A stretch of 64,000 bases of DNA, taken from positions 620,001 through 684,000 of the forward strand of contig NZ_JAPEPC010000001.1 in assembly GCF_026340465.1 (NCBI RefSeq), read 5' to 3'. Below, piece by piece: positions 17,065 through 25,329 of the stretch. Below the pieces are notes generated by a model. That model was given only the letters and a program-made list of their open reading frames with translations, did no database searches and was not told the DNA's origin. The position numbers were made by a program, and so were the translations under genes. Origin of the DNA: Streptomyces sp. NBC_01306. GTDB lineage: Bacteria; Actinomycetota; Actinomycetes; Streptomycetales; Streptomycetaceae. Numbering within the stretch: position 1 is the stretch's first letter; each line of letters opens with the position of its first letter.

Positions 17065-17316
17065 TCACACGGGCACCAGCGCGCAGCGCCCGGCGATCTC
17101 GTCCATGGAGAGGCCGAGCGCCGCCGCCAGCGCGGCGACCGTGAAGAAGGCGGGGGTCGGGGCCCGGCCTGTCTCGATCTTGCGGAGCGTCTCGGCCGAG
17201 ATGCCCGCCGCAGCGGCCACCTCGGTCATGGTGCGCGCGCCGCGCGCCTCGCGGAGCAGACGGCCGAACCGTTCGCCGCGTGCGTGCTCTTCGGGTGTGA
17301 GAGGGGTACGGACCAT
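17065..17316 (-). CDS. small XRE-family HTH regulator
   Basis: 83 aa from ATG 17316. The HTH_3 domain fills most of the protein: RFGRLLREARGARTMTEVAA, AAGISAETLRKIETGRAPTP, AALAAALGLSMDEI. Divergent from a methionine aminopeptidase gene over only 41 bp. Its -10-like TAGAAT (17328-17323 on this strand) ends six bases before the ATG, which predicts a leaderless mRNA. The operator between the two genes probably controls both. Confidence 0.85.
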   Translation of the reverse strand: MVRTPLTPEEHARGERFGRLLREARGARTMTEVAAAAGISAETLRKIETGRAPTPAFFTVAALAAALGLSMDEIAGRCALVPV

Positions 17317-17357
17317 GCCGTCATTCTAATACCGCTCGGACCGGTATAGTAATTGGC
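17317..17357. promoter_or_regulatory. compact divergent promoter/operator, both mRNAs probably leaderless
   Basis: ATACCG-N7-CGGTAT (17329-17347) is a perfect 6-bp-arm dyad in the centre. Rightward -10-like TATAGT (17345-17350) lies seven bases before the map ATG; leftward TAGAAT lies six bases before the regulator ATG. Neither gene has room for a Shine-Dalgarno sequence after transcription start. The XRE protein is the obvious candidate to bind. Confidence 0.6.
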
Positions 17358-18125
17358 ATGATCGAGATCAAGACAGACCTGTCCGTCGATGCGATGCGTG
17401 CGGCGGGCCGTGTGGTCGCCCAGGCCCTGGCGGCGGTACGGTCCGCCGCCCGGGTGGGAGTCACCCTGCGTACCCTCGACGCGACAGCCCACGCCGTCCT
17501 GCGCGAAGCCGGCGCCGGGTCCCCCTTCCTGGGCTACCACCCCGAATTCGCCCCCGGGCCGTTCCCCGCGGTCCTCTGCGTCTCCGTCAACGACGCGATC
17601 GTGCACGGCGTCCCGGACGACTACCGGCTCCGCGACGGTGACCTGGTCAGCGCGGACTTCGGAGCGATCCTGAACGGGTGGGCCGGGGACTCCGCCATCA
17701 GCTTCACGGTCGGTCGCCCCCGCCCCGAGGACCTGCACCTCATCGACACCGCCGAACGCGCCCTGGCTGCGGGCATCGCCGCAGCCGTGGTCGGCAACCG
17801 CATCAGCGACATCGCCCACGCGGTCGGCCGGGTCTGCCGCCGGGAGGGGTACGGCATCCCGGACGGTTTCGGCGGCCACGGCATCGGCCGTGCCATGCAC
17901 GAGGACCCCGGCGTCCCGAACGAAGGCCGCCCGGGGCGCGGGGTGCCGCTGCGCCACGGCATGGCACTGGCGATCGAGCCGATGGTGATCGCCGGCGGCG
18001 GTGACGGCTACTACGCGGCCCCCGACGGCTGGACGCTGCGCACCCTGGACGGCAGCCGCGCCGCCCATGCCGAGCACACGATCGCCATCACCCACGCGGG
18101 CCCGCGCATCCTCACGGCACTCTGA
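17358..18125 (+). CDS. map: type I methionine aminopeptidase (probably additional copy)
   Basis: 255 aa. It removes the initiator Met from nascent proteins. Metal ligands of the pita-bread fold: D100 in SADFGAILNGW, D111 in GDSAISF, H174 in GFGGHGIGRAMHEDP, E207 in LAIEPM and a C-terminal glutamate in AEHTIAITHAG; H83 in DAIVHGVP is the substrate His. No N-terminal zinc finger. The primary map of Streptomyces normally sits in the ribosomal secY-adk-map region, so this would be an extra copy (inference). Tight divergence from a private XRE regulator suggests conditional expression, for example as a spare or resistance form. Confidence 0.9.
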   Translation: MIEIKTDLSVDAMRAAGRVVAQALAAVRSAARVGVTLRTLDATAHAVLREAGAGSPFLGYHPEFAPGPFPAVLCVSVNDAIVHGVPDDYRLRDGDLVSADFGAILNGWAGDSAISFTVGRPRPEDLHLIDTAERALAAGIAAAVVGNRISDIAHAVGRVCRREGYGIPDGFGGHGIGRAMHEDPGVPNEGRPGRGVPLRHGMALAIEPMVIAGGGDGYYAAPDGWTLRTLDGSRAAHAEHTIAITHAGPRILTAL

Positions 18126-18146
18126 GCCGCCGGCCCGGGGCCGCCC

Positions 18147-19973
18147 TCATGGGCGCCCGTCCGGGCGGACCACCATCGCGGAGCCGCCGCCCCGGCGGAC
18201 CGGTTCCGCAGCGGCCAGCCAGCGGCCGTCCGGCAGCCGCTGCACCCCGGTCGCCGCGCCGATCTCCGGGTTGAGTGTGAACTTGTGCCCGAGTGCCTCC
18301 AGCCGGCCCCGCAACGGGCTGTTGTAGAGCGCCGGTTCGAGCTCTGTCGTCGTGGCGTTGCGCTGGCTCGCCCGTGGCGCGGCGATCGCGTCCACCAGAG
18401 GCAGCCCCCGGTCGAGATGGCCGATGAGCGTCTGGAGCACGGTGGTGATGATGGTGGCGCCGCCCGGCGATCCGACGGCCAGCACCGGCTTCCCGCCGTG
18501 CAGGACGATCGTCGGCGAGATCGACGAGCGCGGCCGCTTGCCGGGCCCCGGGAGGTTGGGGTCGGGCACGGACGGACTGGCCGGGGCGAACGAGAAGTCC
18601 GTCAGCTCGTTGTTGAGCAGGAACCCGCGGCCCGGCACGGTCATGGCACTGCCGCCCGTCTGCTCGATGGTGAGCGTGTACGCGACGACGTTGCCCCACT
18701 TGTCGGCCACCGTCAGATGGGTGGTGTTCTCGCCCTCGTACGTGGTGGGGGCCGCGCTGCCGCTGTTCCCGCACCGCTCAGGGTGGCGCGGGTCGCCGGG
18801 CGCCAGCGGGCTGGTCAGGACCGCGTTGTCCTTGATGAGGCAGGCGCGGGAGTCCGCGAAGCGCTGGGAGAGCAGTTCCTTGGTGGGTACGGATTCGAAA
18901 GCCGGGTCACCGACCCAGCGGCCCCGGTCAGCGAAGGCGATCCGGCTCGCCTCGATGTAGTGGTGCAGATACTGGACCTGCGAGGCTTTCGAAAGGTCGG
19001 TGCGCTCCAGGATGTTGAGCGCCTCGCCGACCGTCGTACCGCCGGAGGACGACGGCGCCATGCCGTACACGTCGAGACCGCGGTAGGAGGTCTCGGTGGG
19101 AGCGCGGTGCAGCGGTTCGTACGACCGCAGGTCCTTCGCGGTCAGGTCCCCGGGGCGGGCGTTGCGGGTCGAGCCGGGCGCCAGGTCCGGCTTGCGGACC
19201 GTACGTACGATGTCCTGCCCGAGGCGTCCCCGGTAGAGCTCGCCGACCCCCTTGCGGCCCAACTCCTGGTAGGTGCGGGCCAGATCGGGGTTCTTCAGCG
19301 TGGAGCCCACGGCGGGCGGCTGTCCGCCGGGCAGGAAGAGCTTCGCCGTCGCGGGGAAGTCCGCGAAGCGCGCCTGGTTGTCCTGCGTCTGACTGTGGAA
19401 GGTCGGGTCGACGGTGAAGCCGTCCGTGGCGATCCGTTCGGCCGGTTTCAGCACCGTCCCCAGCGACTTGCGGCCCCAGGAGGCGAGCGCGGAGTCCCAG
19501 GTGGCGGCGGTGCCCGGCGTGCCCACGCTCAGACCGCTGGTCACCGCGTCCGCGAAGGGCAGCGGTTTGCCGTTCTCCAGGAAGAGCGAGGAGTCGGCGG
19601 AACGCGGCGCGGTCTCGCGGCCGTCGATGGTGTGCACCCGGTGGGATCCGGCGTCGTAGTAGACGAAGTAGCCGCCACCGCCGATGCCCGCCGAGTACGG
19701 CTCGGTCACGCCGAGGGCTGCGGCCGTGGCCACCGCGGCGTCCACCGCGTTGCCGCCCTCACGGAGCACCTCGATGCCCGCGGCCGACGCGTCCTGGTCG
19801 ACGCTCGACACCGCGCCGCCGTACCCGACCGCGACCGGAGTCTTCGCCGCCGTGCCCCCTCCGGGCGATCCCGCCGGCGCTCCGGCGGCGGAGGGCGGTG
19901 CGGTCGCGCCCACCGACAACAGGGCGGCAGCGACGGCCAGATACGAGAGCTTCCGGACGGTGACACGGCGCAT
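18147..19973 (-). CDS. ggt: secreted gamma-glutamyltransferase
   Basis: 608 aa with a signal peptide (basic MRRVTVRK, hydrophobic LSYLAVAAALLSVGA, cleavage near ATAPPSAAGA). The large subunit shows GGNAVDAAVATAAALGVTEP and GGGYFVYYDA; the autocleavage nucleophile lies in GENTTHLTVADKWGN near residue 410; the small subunit has NNELTDFS, PRSSISPTIV and VGSPGGATIIT. It hydrolyses or transfers gamma-glutamyl groups of glutathione and glutamine outside the membrane. Single gene converging on map with a 21-bp gap. The other homologue at the left window edge is only distantly similar. Confidence 0.93.
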   Translation of the reverse strand: MRRVTVRKLSYLAVAAALLSVGATAPPSAAGAPAGSPGGGTAAKTPVAVGYGGAVSSVDQDASAAGIEVLREGGNAVDAAVATAAALGVTEPYSAGIGGGGYFVYYDAGSHRVHTIDGRETAPRSADSSLFLENGKPLPFADAVTSGLSVGTPGTAATWDSALASWGRKSLGTVLKPAERIATDGFTVDPTFHSQTQDNQARFADFPATAKLFLPGGQPPAVGSTLKNPDLARTYQELGRKGVGELYRGRLGQDIVRTVRKPDLAPGSTRNARPGDLTAKDLRSYEPLHRAPTETSYRGLDVYGMAPSSSGGTTVGEALNILERTDLSKASQVQYLHHYIEASRIAFADRGRWVGDPAFESVPTKELLSQRFADSRACLIKDNAVLTSPLAPGDPRHPERCGNSGSAAPTTYEGENTTHLTVADKWGNVVAYTLTIEQTGGSAMTVPGRGFLLNNELTDFSFAPASPSVPDPNLPGPGKRPRSSISPTIVLHGGKPVLAVGSPGGATIITTVLQTLIGHLDRGLPLVDAIAAPRASQRNATTTELEPALYNSPLRGRLEALGHKFTLNPEIGAATGVQRLPDGRWLAAAEPVRRGGGSAMVVRPDGRP

Positions 19974-20091
19974 CCATGACCTCCAGCGGAGAGACGTACG
20001 GCGCAGCGTAGCCCGCCCACCGCCCCTTCGTCATGGACACGTCGGTACCATGCCGCTCCGGACAGGACCGGACGGCCGAGGGGTATGCCAC

Positions 20092-20835
20092 GTGAACGAC
20101 GACCTACGCAACATCCTGCTCGGCGTGATCGCCGCCGGCGTCAGCGGCGCGCTCGGCTGGCTCGCGCGCACCTCGCTGTGGCGCCGCAGACTCCGCAGGA
20201 AGCAGCGCTTCTTCGGGCTGCCCCGGAACTCCGAGTGCCTGCTGGTGGTCAACCGCGAGGCGGGCGGCGACGGGGCCGTCGCCCGTAATGACGTCTTCGC
20301 GCTGCTCGAACTCTCCTCCCTCATCAAGGACTGCGGCGCACACGCCCAGATCCTGTCGGCCGACACCGCGCAGCAGGGCATCGGCGAGCGTACGGAGTTC
20401 TGCCTCGGGGGCCCCTCGTCCAACCGCCGGATGGCCGCCCACCTCCAGTCGCTGCTGCCCGGGGTCGACGTGAACACCGATGTGGACCCGGGCCCTGACC
20501 GCGCCGCCTTCCAGATCGGCAGCGAGCGCTACCGGCTGGAGAGCGGCCGGCTCGCCCATGTCCTGCTGGCCCGGCTGACCGCACAGCCCGGCGCCCGGCC
20601 GGTGTTCCTCTTCTGCGGCCAGCAGTCGATCACCAACCAGGCGGCCGCCCGCTATCTGGCCCGCAACCACGAGAAGCTGGCGCGCAAGTACGGCGACCGG
20701 TCCTTCTGCCTGCTGCTGAAGGTGGTCAACTCCCAGGCGTACGGCCCGGATGTGGTGGAACTGATGGCGGACGTCACCCGTGCGGCGCAGACCCCGATCC
20801 CGGCTCCCCGTACCTCGCACCGGGCGGATCGCTGA
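20092..20835 (+). CDS. membrane-anchored protein of unknown function
   Basis: 247 aa from GTG 20092 (VNDDLRNILLGVIAAGVSGA). An N-terminal helix (residues ~6-22) is followed by basic WRRRLRRKQRF and a soluble domain: GLPRNSECLLVVNREAGGDG, RNDVFALLELSSLIKDCGAH, EFCLGGPSSNRRMAAHLQSL, FQIGSERYRLESGRLAHVLL, PVFLFCGQQSITNQAAARYL. The GGP/GGDG turns and alternating beta/alpha pattern suggest a Rossmann-like nucleotide-binding fold. I do not recognise a named family. Its last 62 bp overlap the convergent gene on the other strand. The open frame upstream of 20092 lies over the ggt promoter and is shadow. Confidence 0.7.
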   Translation: MNDDLRNILLGVIAAGVSGALGWLARTSLWRRRLRRKQRFFGLPRNSECLLVVNREAGGDGAVARNDVFALLELSSLIKDCGAHAQILSADTAQQGIGERTEFCLGGPSSNRRMAAHLQSLLPGVDVNTDVDPGPDRAAFQIGSERYRLESGRLAHVLLARLTAQPGARPVFLFCGQQSITNQAAARYLARNHEKLARKYGDRSFCLLLKVVNSQAYGPDVVELMADVTRAAQTPIPAPRTSHRADR

Positions 20836-21355
20836 CGGGGATGCCGCCGGGCGCGTACTCCCGGATCAGCGCCACCAGCCCGGCCGGGTCCACATCGAAG
20901 ACCTGCGCCTCGATGCAGAGGCCCTGCGCCTGCTCGCTCCGGCCGAGTGACGGCGCGAGCCTGCGGTACATCGACCGCGGCCGGCAGAACCGGGGCAGCG
21001 CTTCGGCTTCCGGCGAGAAGTCCACGACGACATGGGCGCTGGTCCGGCCGCCCTCGGTGACGTCGGCGGCCGCCACGCCCGCCACCGCGGACCACGGCAC
21101 GGTACGGGCGGGCCAGAGGGGCAGGTGTACGGTCAGGCCGTCGGCGCCCGGGGCCAGCCGCAGCGGCCGCACCAGATAGCCGACGAACGTAGCGGTGAAG
21201 AAGGCGAGCAGCAGTCCCGCGATCACCATCAGGGTGCCGCCGACCGCGCCGTACGCCCCTGAGACGACCGGCGGGATGGCCACCACCCAGGCGACCAGCA
21301 CCACCACCGCCGCCACCGGGACCCACTGCAGCTTCCCCCTGAGCCGCAAGGTCAT
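20774..21355 (-). CDS. two-helix membrane protein with PH-like domain
   Basis: 193 aa from ATG 21355 (GGGGGCGAACGG upstream); GTG 21397 would add 14 residues but has no ribosome site. Two hydrophobic helices (VPVAAVVVLVAWVVAIPPVV and VGGTLMVIAGLLLAFFTATF) are followed by VRPLRLAPGADGLTVHLPLW and RTVPWSAVAGVAAADV, the pattern of short bacterial PH-type membrane proteins. Function unknown. The 3' end overlaps the convergent gene by 62 bp, so each message is antisense to the other's tail. Confidence 0.65.
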   Translation of the reverse strand: MTLRLRGKLQWVPVAAVVVLVAWVVAIPPVVSGAYGAVGGTLMVIAGLLLAFFTATFVGYLVRPLRLAPGADGLTVHLPLWPARTVPWSAVAGVAAADVTEGGRTSAHVVVDFSPEAEALPRFCRPRSMYRRLAPSLGRSEQAQGLCIEAQVFDVDPAGLVALIREYAPGGIPVSDPPGARYGEPGSGSAPHG

Positions 21356-21446
21356 GTCCGTTCGCCCCCGGTCCGCGCCGTTCTCTGAATTCGTCACACG
21401 GAGAGCTTGGGACGCGGGGCGCGGTCGCGCCAGGGTTTCGCTGAAT

Positions 21447-21800
21447 TCCGGTCAACAATTCACCGACGGCGGCGTCGCCATGCTCTCCAACACCCTCATC
21501 AGCACCAAGGGGAGCGGCACCCTCGTCGCGTACCTCTGCGACGTGGGGCCGCTCGGCCTCGGCAAGCTGGTCAGCAACGCGCCGTACACCTTCCACGGGA
21601 AGACGCCCGGCATGGCGTTCCCCGTGGACCTGGATCTGTTCTCCACGGCGTACGACGTGCCGGCGGGCCACCATCTGGCCCTGGTGACCGACACCGTCGA
21701 CCCGCTGTACATCGAGCACAACCCGACCGGCGCGCAGCTGACCTTCTCCTCGCCCGAGTCCGACCTGTCGTACCTGTCGGTCCCGCTTCGCGAGAAGTGA
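21447..21800 (+). pseudogene. remnant of X-Pro dipeptidyl-peptidase / CocE-type hydrolase C-terminus
   Basis: The frame reads QQFTDGGVAMLSNTL and then jumps to SGTLVAYLCDVGPLGLGKLV, SNAPYTFHGKTPGMAF, YDVPAGHHLALVTDTVDPLY and SYLSVPLREK. Both parts belong to the C-terminal beta-sandwich of CocE/NonD/X-Pro hydrolases, but in intact proteins more sequence separates them and the whole catalytic alpha/beta domain precedes them. So the gene lost its 5' part and an internal segment. No ribosome site or start. Confidence 0.65.
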
Positions 21801-21806
21801 TCACCG

Positions 21807-21860
21807 GCTGCTGCCGGGCGGGCATGGTGCCCTACGTGCTACTGCGCACCCGGCAGCAGC
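21807..21860. terminator. hairpin after the hydrolase remnant
   Basis: GCTGCTGCCGGG (21807-21818) and CCCGGCAGCAGC (21849-21860) form a perfect 12-bp stem with a 30-base loop just past the remnant's stop. Probably its former terminator. Confidence 0.45.
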
Positions 21861-22010
21861 GTTCCTGGTTCGGCCGGACCCGGCCGTCAGCGGACGGTCG
21901 ATGACGCAAACTATCCACCCCGACAAGGGACTTCACACCCGACACGCGCTAGGTGACGATAAACCGTATTTGTATTGAAAAGCAGTGAAGTTGGTCAATT
22001 CGGGCGGCGG

Positions 22011-22451
22011 TCAGGCCTCTGCTGCCTCCGAGTAGACCTGTGAGAGTTCGGGTGCTCCGGTGACCGCCCAGTCGAGTCCGGCCTCGACCACATTGATCTC
22101 CCGCCCCGACGCCAGGCGGACCACCGGTGTGCCGCCCGGCAGGACGTCCCAGACCGCGCCGGGGACGGTCCTGACGATGGTGGTCCCGAGATAGAGACCC
22201 GCGTCGTTGCCCAGCCAGGGCAGCTCCTCGGGGTCGTCGCGCCAGTGCGGCGGAAGCTGGTCGAGTGCGGTCAACGAGGCCGGTGAGTCGTCGAGTTGAA
22301 GCCCTTCCTGACCGGCTCTGGCGCGCAGCAGCTCGCACTCGGCGAGCAGTTCGCCCACTCCCTGCGGGTTGTTCCGCACCGCCGTGGCGAGCGTCTCCGC
22401 GTGTTCCGTGCCGTGCCTTCTGCGCCAGTGTTCAAGGAAAGGGATATTCAC
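22011..22451 (-). CDS. conserved actinomycete hypothetical (DUF6278-like)
   Basis: 146 aa from GTG 22451 (VNIPFLEHWRRRHG). Soluble, acidic, no membrane segment. Conserved-looking blocks: GVGELLAECELLRARAGQEG, LDDSPASLTALDQLPPHWRD, LPWLGNDAGLYLGTTIVRTV, PVVRLASGREINVVEAGLDW, ELSQVYSEAAE. This resembles a Streptomyces family I recall as DUF6278; no function is known. The long frame upstream to 22748 lies over the exonuclease gene and is shadow. Downstream is AT-richer non-coding DNA. Confidence 0.6.
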   Translation of the reverse strand: MNIPFLEHWRRRHGTEHAETLATAVRNNPQGVGELLAECELLRARAGQEGLQLDDSPASLTALDQLPPHWRDDPEELPWLGNDAGLYLGTTIVRTVPGAVWDVLPGGTPVVRLASGREINVVEAGLDWAVTGAPELSQVYSEAAEA

Positions 22452-22533
22452 ACCGCTCAGCCTCGCATTCCGCCGGACAGTCGCACCAACAGGCGCGCGG
22501 ATCCCCCGGCCCCGGAGGTCACCCGACAGCCTC

Positions 22534-23313
22534 TCAGATGTCGAGATCGACGACGACGGGAGCGTGGTCCGAAGCGCCCTTCCCCTTGCGCTCCTCCCGG
22601 TCGACATAGCTGTCCTTGACCGCAGCGGCGAAGGGCTCGTTGCCGTACACCAGGTCGATGCGCATGCCCCTGTTCTTCGGGAACGCCAGCTGCCGGTAGT
22701 CCCAGAAAGTGTACGGGCGTTCGTACTTGAGCGGGCGGGGCACCACATCGCTCAGTCCCGTCTCGCGGAGCGCGGTGAGCGCGGCCCGCTCGGCCGGGGT
22801 GACATGGGTGGCGCCCTCGAACAGCGCCGGGTCCCAGACATCCTCGTCCGCCGGGGCGACATTGAAGTCCCCGAGGACGGCGAACGGGCGCCCGCCCGCC
22901 GCGTCCGTGGCGGCCGCCGCCTTCAGCGCGGCGAGCCACTGGAGCTTGTACGTGTAGTGCGCGTGGTCGACCTCGCGGCCGTTCGGCACGTACACCGACC
23001 AGACCCGGACCGGGCCGCAGGTCGCCGAGATGGCTCGCGGCTCCTGCGTGCCCTCGTACTCCGGGCCGCCGGGCAGTCCCGTGACCACGTCGTCCAGTCC
23101 CAGCCGGGAGATCAGCGCCACCCCGTTCCACCGGCCGGTGGCGTGGACCGCCGACTCGTACCCCAGCTCACGCAGCTCGTCGGCGGGGAACTGCTCGGCG
23201 GAGCACTTGGTCTCCTGGACGCACAGCACGTCCGTGCCGGTGCTCTCCAGCCAGGCCAGCAGCCTCGGGAGACGGGCGGTGATCGAATTGACGTTCCAGG
23301 TGGCGATGCGCAT
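22534..23313 (-). CDS. xthA: exodeoxyribonuclease III
   Basis: 259 aa from ATG 23313 (MRIATWNVNSITARLPRLLA). AP-endonuclease motifs: TWNVNSI, LCVQETKCS (catalytic Glu), RVWSVYVPNGREVD, VLGDFNVAPADEDVWDP, FWDYRQLAFPKNRGMRIDLV and the terminal SDHAPVVVDLDI. It cleaves abasic sites and trims 3' ends in base-excision repair. The in-frame extension of 8 residues upstream lacks a ribosome site. Monocistronic; ends 83 bp before the preceding small gene. Confidence 0.92.
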   Translation of the reverse strand: MRIATWNVNSITARLPRLLAWLESTGTDVLCVQETKCSAEQFPADELRELGYESAVHATGRWNGVALISRLGLDDVVTGLPGGPEYEGTQEPRAISATCGPVRVWSVYVPNGREVDHAHYTYKLQWLAALKAAAATDAAGGRPFAVLGDFNVAPADEDVWDPALFEGATHVTPAERAALTALRETGLSDVVPRPLKYERPYTFWDYRQLAFPKNRGMRIDLVYGNEPFAAAVKDSYVDREERKGKGASDHAPVVVDLDI

Positions 23314-23343
23314 GGGACCAAACCTAGCCGGTGGCACCGACAG

Positions 23344-23982
23344 TCACAGGTCCGTGGCGTCGCCCGGCATCAGACGGGTGTGGCCGGCGCCGCCGAGGTT
23401 GCCGATGTGTGTGTCGTACACACCGCGCGCCAGATCCTTGAGCAGCACGTCATGGATGTCGATGGCGCGCTGCGGCCGCACCTCGCGCACGTAGTCGATC
23501 ACCTCGGAGATCTTGTTCCACGGGGCGTGCACCGGAAGCATCAGCGTCTCGACCGGCTGGTCGGGAACGGTGAAGGCGTCGCCCGGATGGAAGACCGAAC
23601 CGTCCACCAGGTAACCGACGTTGGTGATCCGCGGCAGATCCGGGTGGATCACCGCGTGCAGTTCGCCGTGCACCTGGACGCCGAACCCGGCGGCCTCGAA
23701 GGTGTCGCCGTGGCCGACGGTGTGGACCCGGCCGGGGAACGCCGCGGAGAGCTGCTCGGCGACGCTGCGAAGGGTCCAGATCTCGGCGGCCGGGTTCGCC
23801 TCCATCCCGGCGCGCAGCCGGTTCTCGTCGAAGTGGTCGGGGTGCTCGTGCGTCACGAGAATGGCGTCGGCGCCCAGCGCCGCGTCCTCCTCGCTGAACC
23901 CGCCGGGATCGATGACGAGCGTCCGCCCGTCCTTCTCCAGCCGGACACAGGCGTGGGTCTTCTTCGTCAGTTTGATCGTCAT
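23344..23982 (-). CDS. MBL-fold metal-dependent hydrolase (UlaG-like)
   Basis: 212 aa from ATG 23982 (MTIKLTKKTHACVRLEKDGR). The metallo-beta-lactamase motif is LVTHEHPDHFDENRL (HxHxDH), with IDPGGFSEED before it, a second metal region GELHAVIHPDL and FHPGDAF, and a late HAPWNKISEVID. Closest in style to COG2220 proteins of unknown substrate. It lies 13 bp downstream of the pcaL gene on the same strand, possibly read through, though no functional link is obvious. Confidence 0.82.
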   Translation of the reverse strand: MTIKLTKKTHACVRLEKDGRTLVIDPGGFSEEDAALGADAILVTHEHPDHFDENRLRAGMEANPAAEIWTLRSVAEQLSAAFPGRVHTVGHGDTFEAAGFGVQVHGELHAVIHPDLPRITNVGYLVDGSVFHPGDAFTVPDQPVETLMLPVHAPWNKISEVIDYVREVRPQRAIDIHDVLLKDLARGVYDTHIGNLGGAGHTRLMPGDATDL

Positions 23983-23995
23983 ACCCACCATCCTG

Positions 23996-25297
23996 CTACG
24001 CCTCGGGGGTGGTCTCCTGCTGGATCACGGCCCTGGCCACCTCGAAGGCGGAATTCGCCGCGGGAACACCGCAGTAGACCGCCGTCTGGAGCAGCACTTC
24101 CTTGATCTCCGTGGGGGTGAGTCCGTTGCGCAGGGCCGCACGGACATGGGAGGCCAGCTCCTGCGGATGCCCGCCGGCGACCAGCGCCGTCAGGGTCACC
24201 ACGCTGCGAGTGCGGCGGTCGAGCCCGTCCCGGGTCCAGACCTCCCCCCAGGCGTACCGGGTGATCAGCTCCTGGAAGTCCCCGGTGAACGCGTCGGCCG
24301 CGGCCTCCACCCGGTCCACATGGGCGTCGCCCAGCACCTCCCGGCGTACCTTGATGCCCGCGTCGTACGGGTCGGGGCGCCCGGCTGGCACGGCGTCCGG
24401 CTGGGGCGCCGCGGGGGCGATCTCGGCGATGGGAGCCACCGGGACCGAGAGGCCCGGCACGTGCGGCGGCACCGGAATCGACGGCGAGGTGGTCGAGGTG
24501 GTCGACGAGGCGTTGTCCTGCCACCCGGTGGAGAAGTGCCGTACCAGCAGATCGGTTACGGCCGCGGGCTGCTCGACCGGCGCCAGATGGGAGGCGGCCG
24601 GGACCATCGCGAGCCGCGCGTCCGGTATGCCCGCCACCAGGGTGCGGGCATCCCCGGGTCCGGTCACCCGGTCCTCGGCGCCGACGACGACGAGGGTCGG
24701 CACGCCGATCCGGCCGAGTTCAGTGCGGATGTCGAAGGCCGCCAGAGCCTCGCAGGCCGCGATGTAGCACCCGGGGTCGGTGGTGCGGACCATCTGCACG
24801 GCCCACTCCACGATGGCCGGCTGCGCCGTCGCGAAGCCGTGCGTGAACCACCGCTCGGGGGCGCTGCGCGCCATCGGGTCGAGCCCGTTGGTGCGGACGA
24901 TCACTCCGCGCTGGCGGAACTCGTCCGCCGTACCGAACCGGGGCGAGGCGGCGACCAGCGCCAGCGAGGCGACCCGCTCCGGGTGGCGCAGGGCCAGCTC
25001 CATGCCGATCGCGCCGCCGATGGAGCACCCCGCGTAACCGAAGCGCTGCACGCCGAGCTCGTCGAGCGTGGCGAGGAGCCGCTCGGCGATCCCGGCGACC
25101 GAGGGGACGGGGTGGGCGGGGGCGCCGCCGTGGCCGGGCAGGTCGAAGCGCAGGACACGCCAGGTCCTGGACAGCTCGGGCGTCTGCCGGTCCCACATGT
25201 GCCATGTGGTACCCAGTGAGGGACCCAGGACCAGGACCGGGGCGCCTTCTGGCCCGTCAAAGCGGTACTGGAGGGTCTGCTGCGTCGTCTCGCTCAT
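23996..25297 (-). CDS. pcaL: fused 3-oxoadipate enol-lactonase / 4-carboxymuconolactone decarboxylase
   Basis: 433 aa from ATG 25297 (MSETTQQTLQYRF); an upstream start at 25321 is possible. Residues 1-255 are an alpha/beta hydrolase with LVLGPSLGTTWHMWD, the nucleophile GYAGCSIGGAIGM, VVVGAEDRVT and a late PAASHLAP. After a Ser/Thr/Pro linker, residues ~310-433 are a carboxymuconolactone decarboxylase domain (DAFTGDFQELITRYAWGEVW, RTRSVVTLTALVAGGHPQEL, EIKEVLLQTAVYCGVPAANS). These two activities end the protocatechuate branch. Such fusions normally close a pcaIJHGBL operon, but here the upstream partners are absent and an integrase remnant starts 33 bp away. Confidence 0.9.
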   Translation of the reverse strand: MSETTQQTLQYRFDGPEGAPVLVLGPSLGTTWHMWDRQTPELSRTWRVLRFDLPGHGGAPAHPVPSVAGIAERLLATLDELGVQRFGYAGCSIGGAIGMELALRHPERVASLALVAASPRFGTADEFRQRGVIVRTNGLDPMARSAPERWFTHGFATAQPAIVEWAVQMVRTTDPGCYIAACEALAAFDIRTELGRIGVPTLVVVGAEDRVTGPGDARTLVAGIPDARLAMVPAASHLAPVEQPAAVTDLLVRHFSTGWQDNASSTTSTTSPSIPVPPHVPGLSVPVAPIAEIAPAAPQPDAVPAGRPDPYDAGIKVRREVLGDAHVDRVEAAADAFTGDFQELITRYAWGEVWTRDGLDRRTRSVVTLTALVAGGHPQELASHVRAALRNGLTPTEIKEVLLQTAVYCGVPAANSAFEVARAVIQQETTPEA

Positions 25298-25329
25298 CCG
25301 GCTCACGCTCTCATATCTCACAATCTCTC

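Noticed and set aside
22369-24105. 578-codon plus-strand frame
   Set aside because: Lies over xthA and the MBL gene on the other strand; composition artefact.
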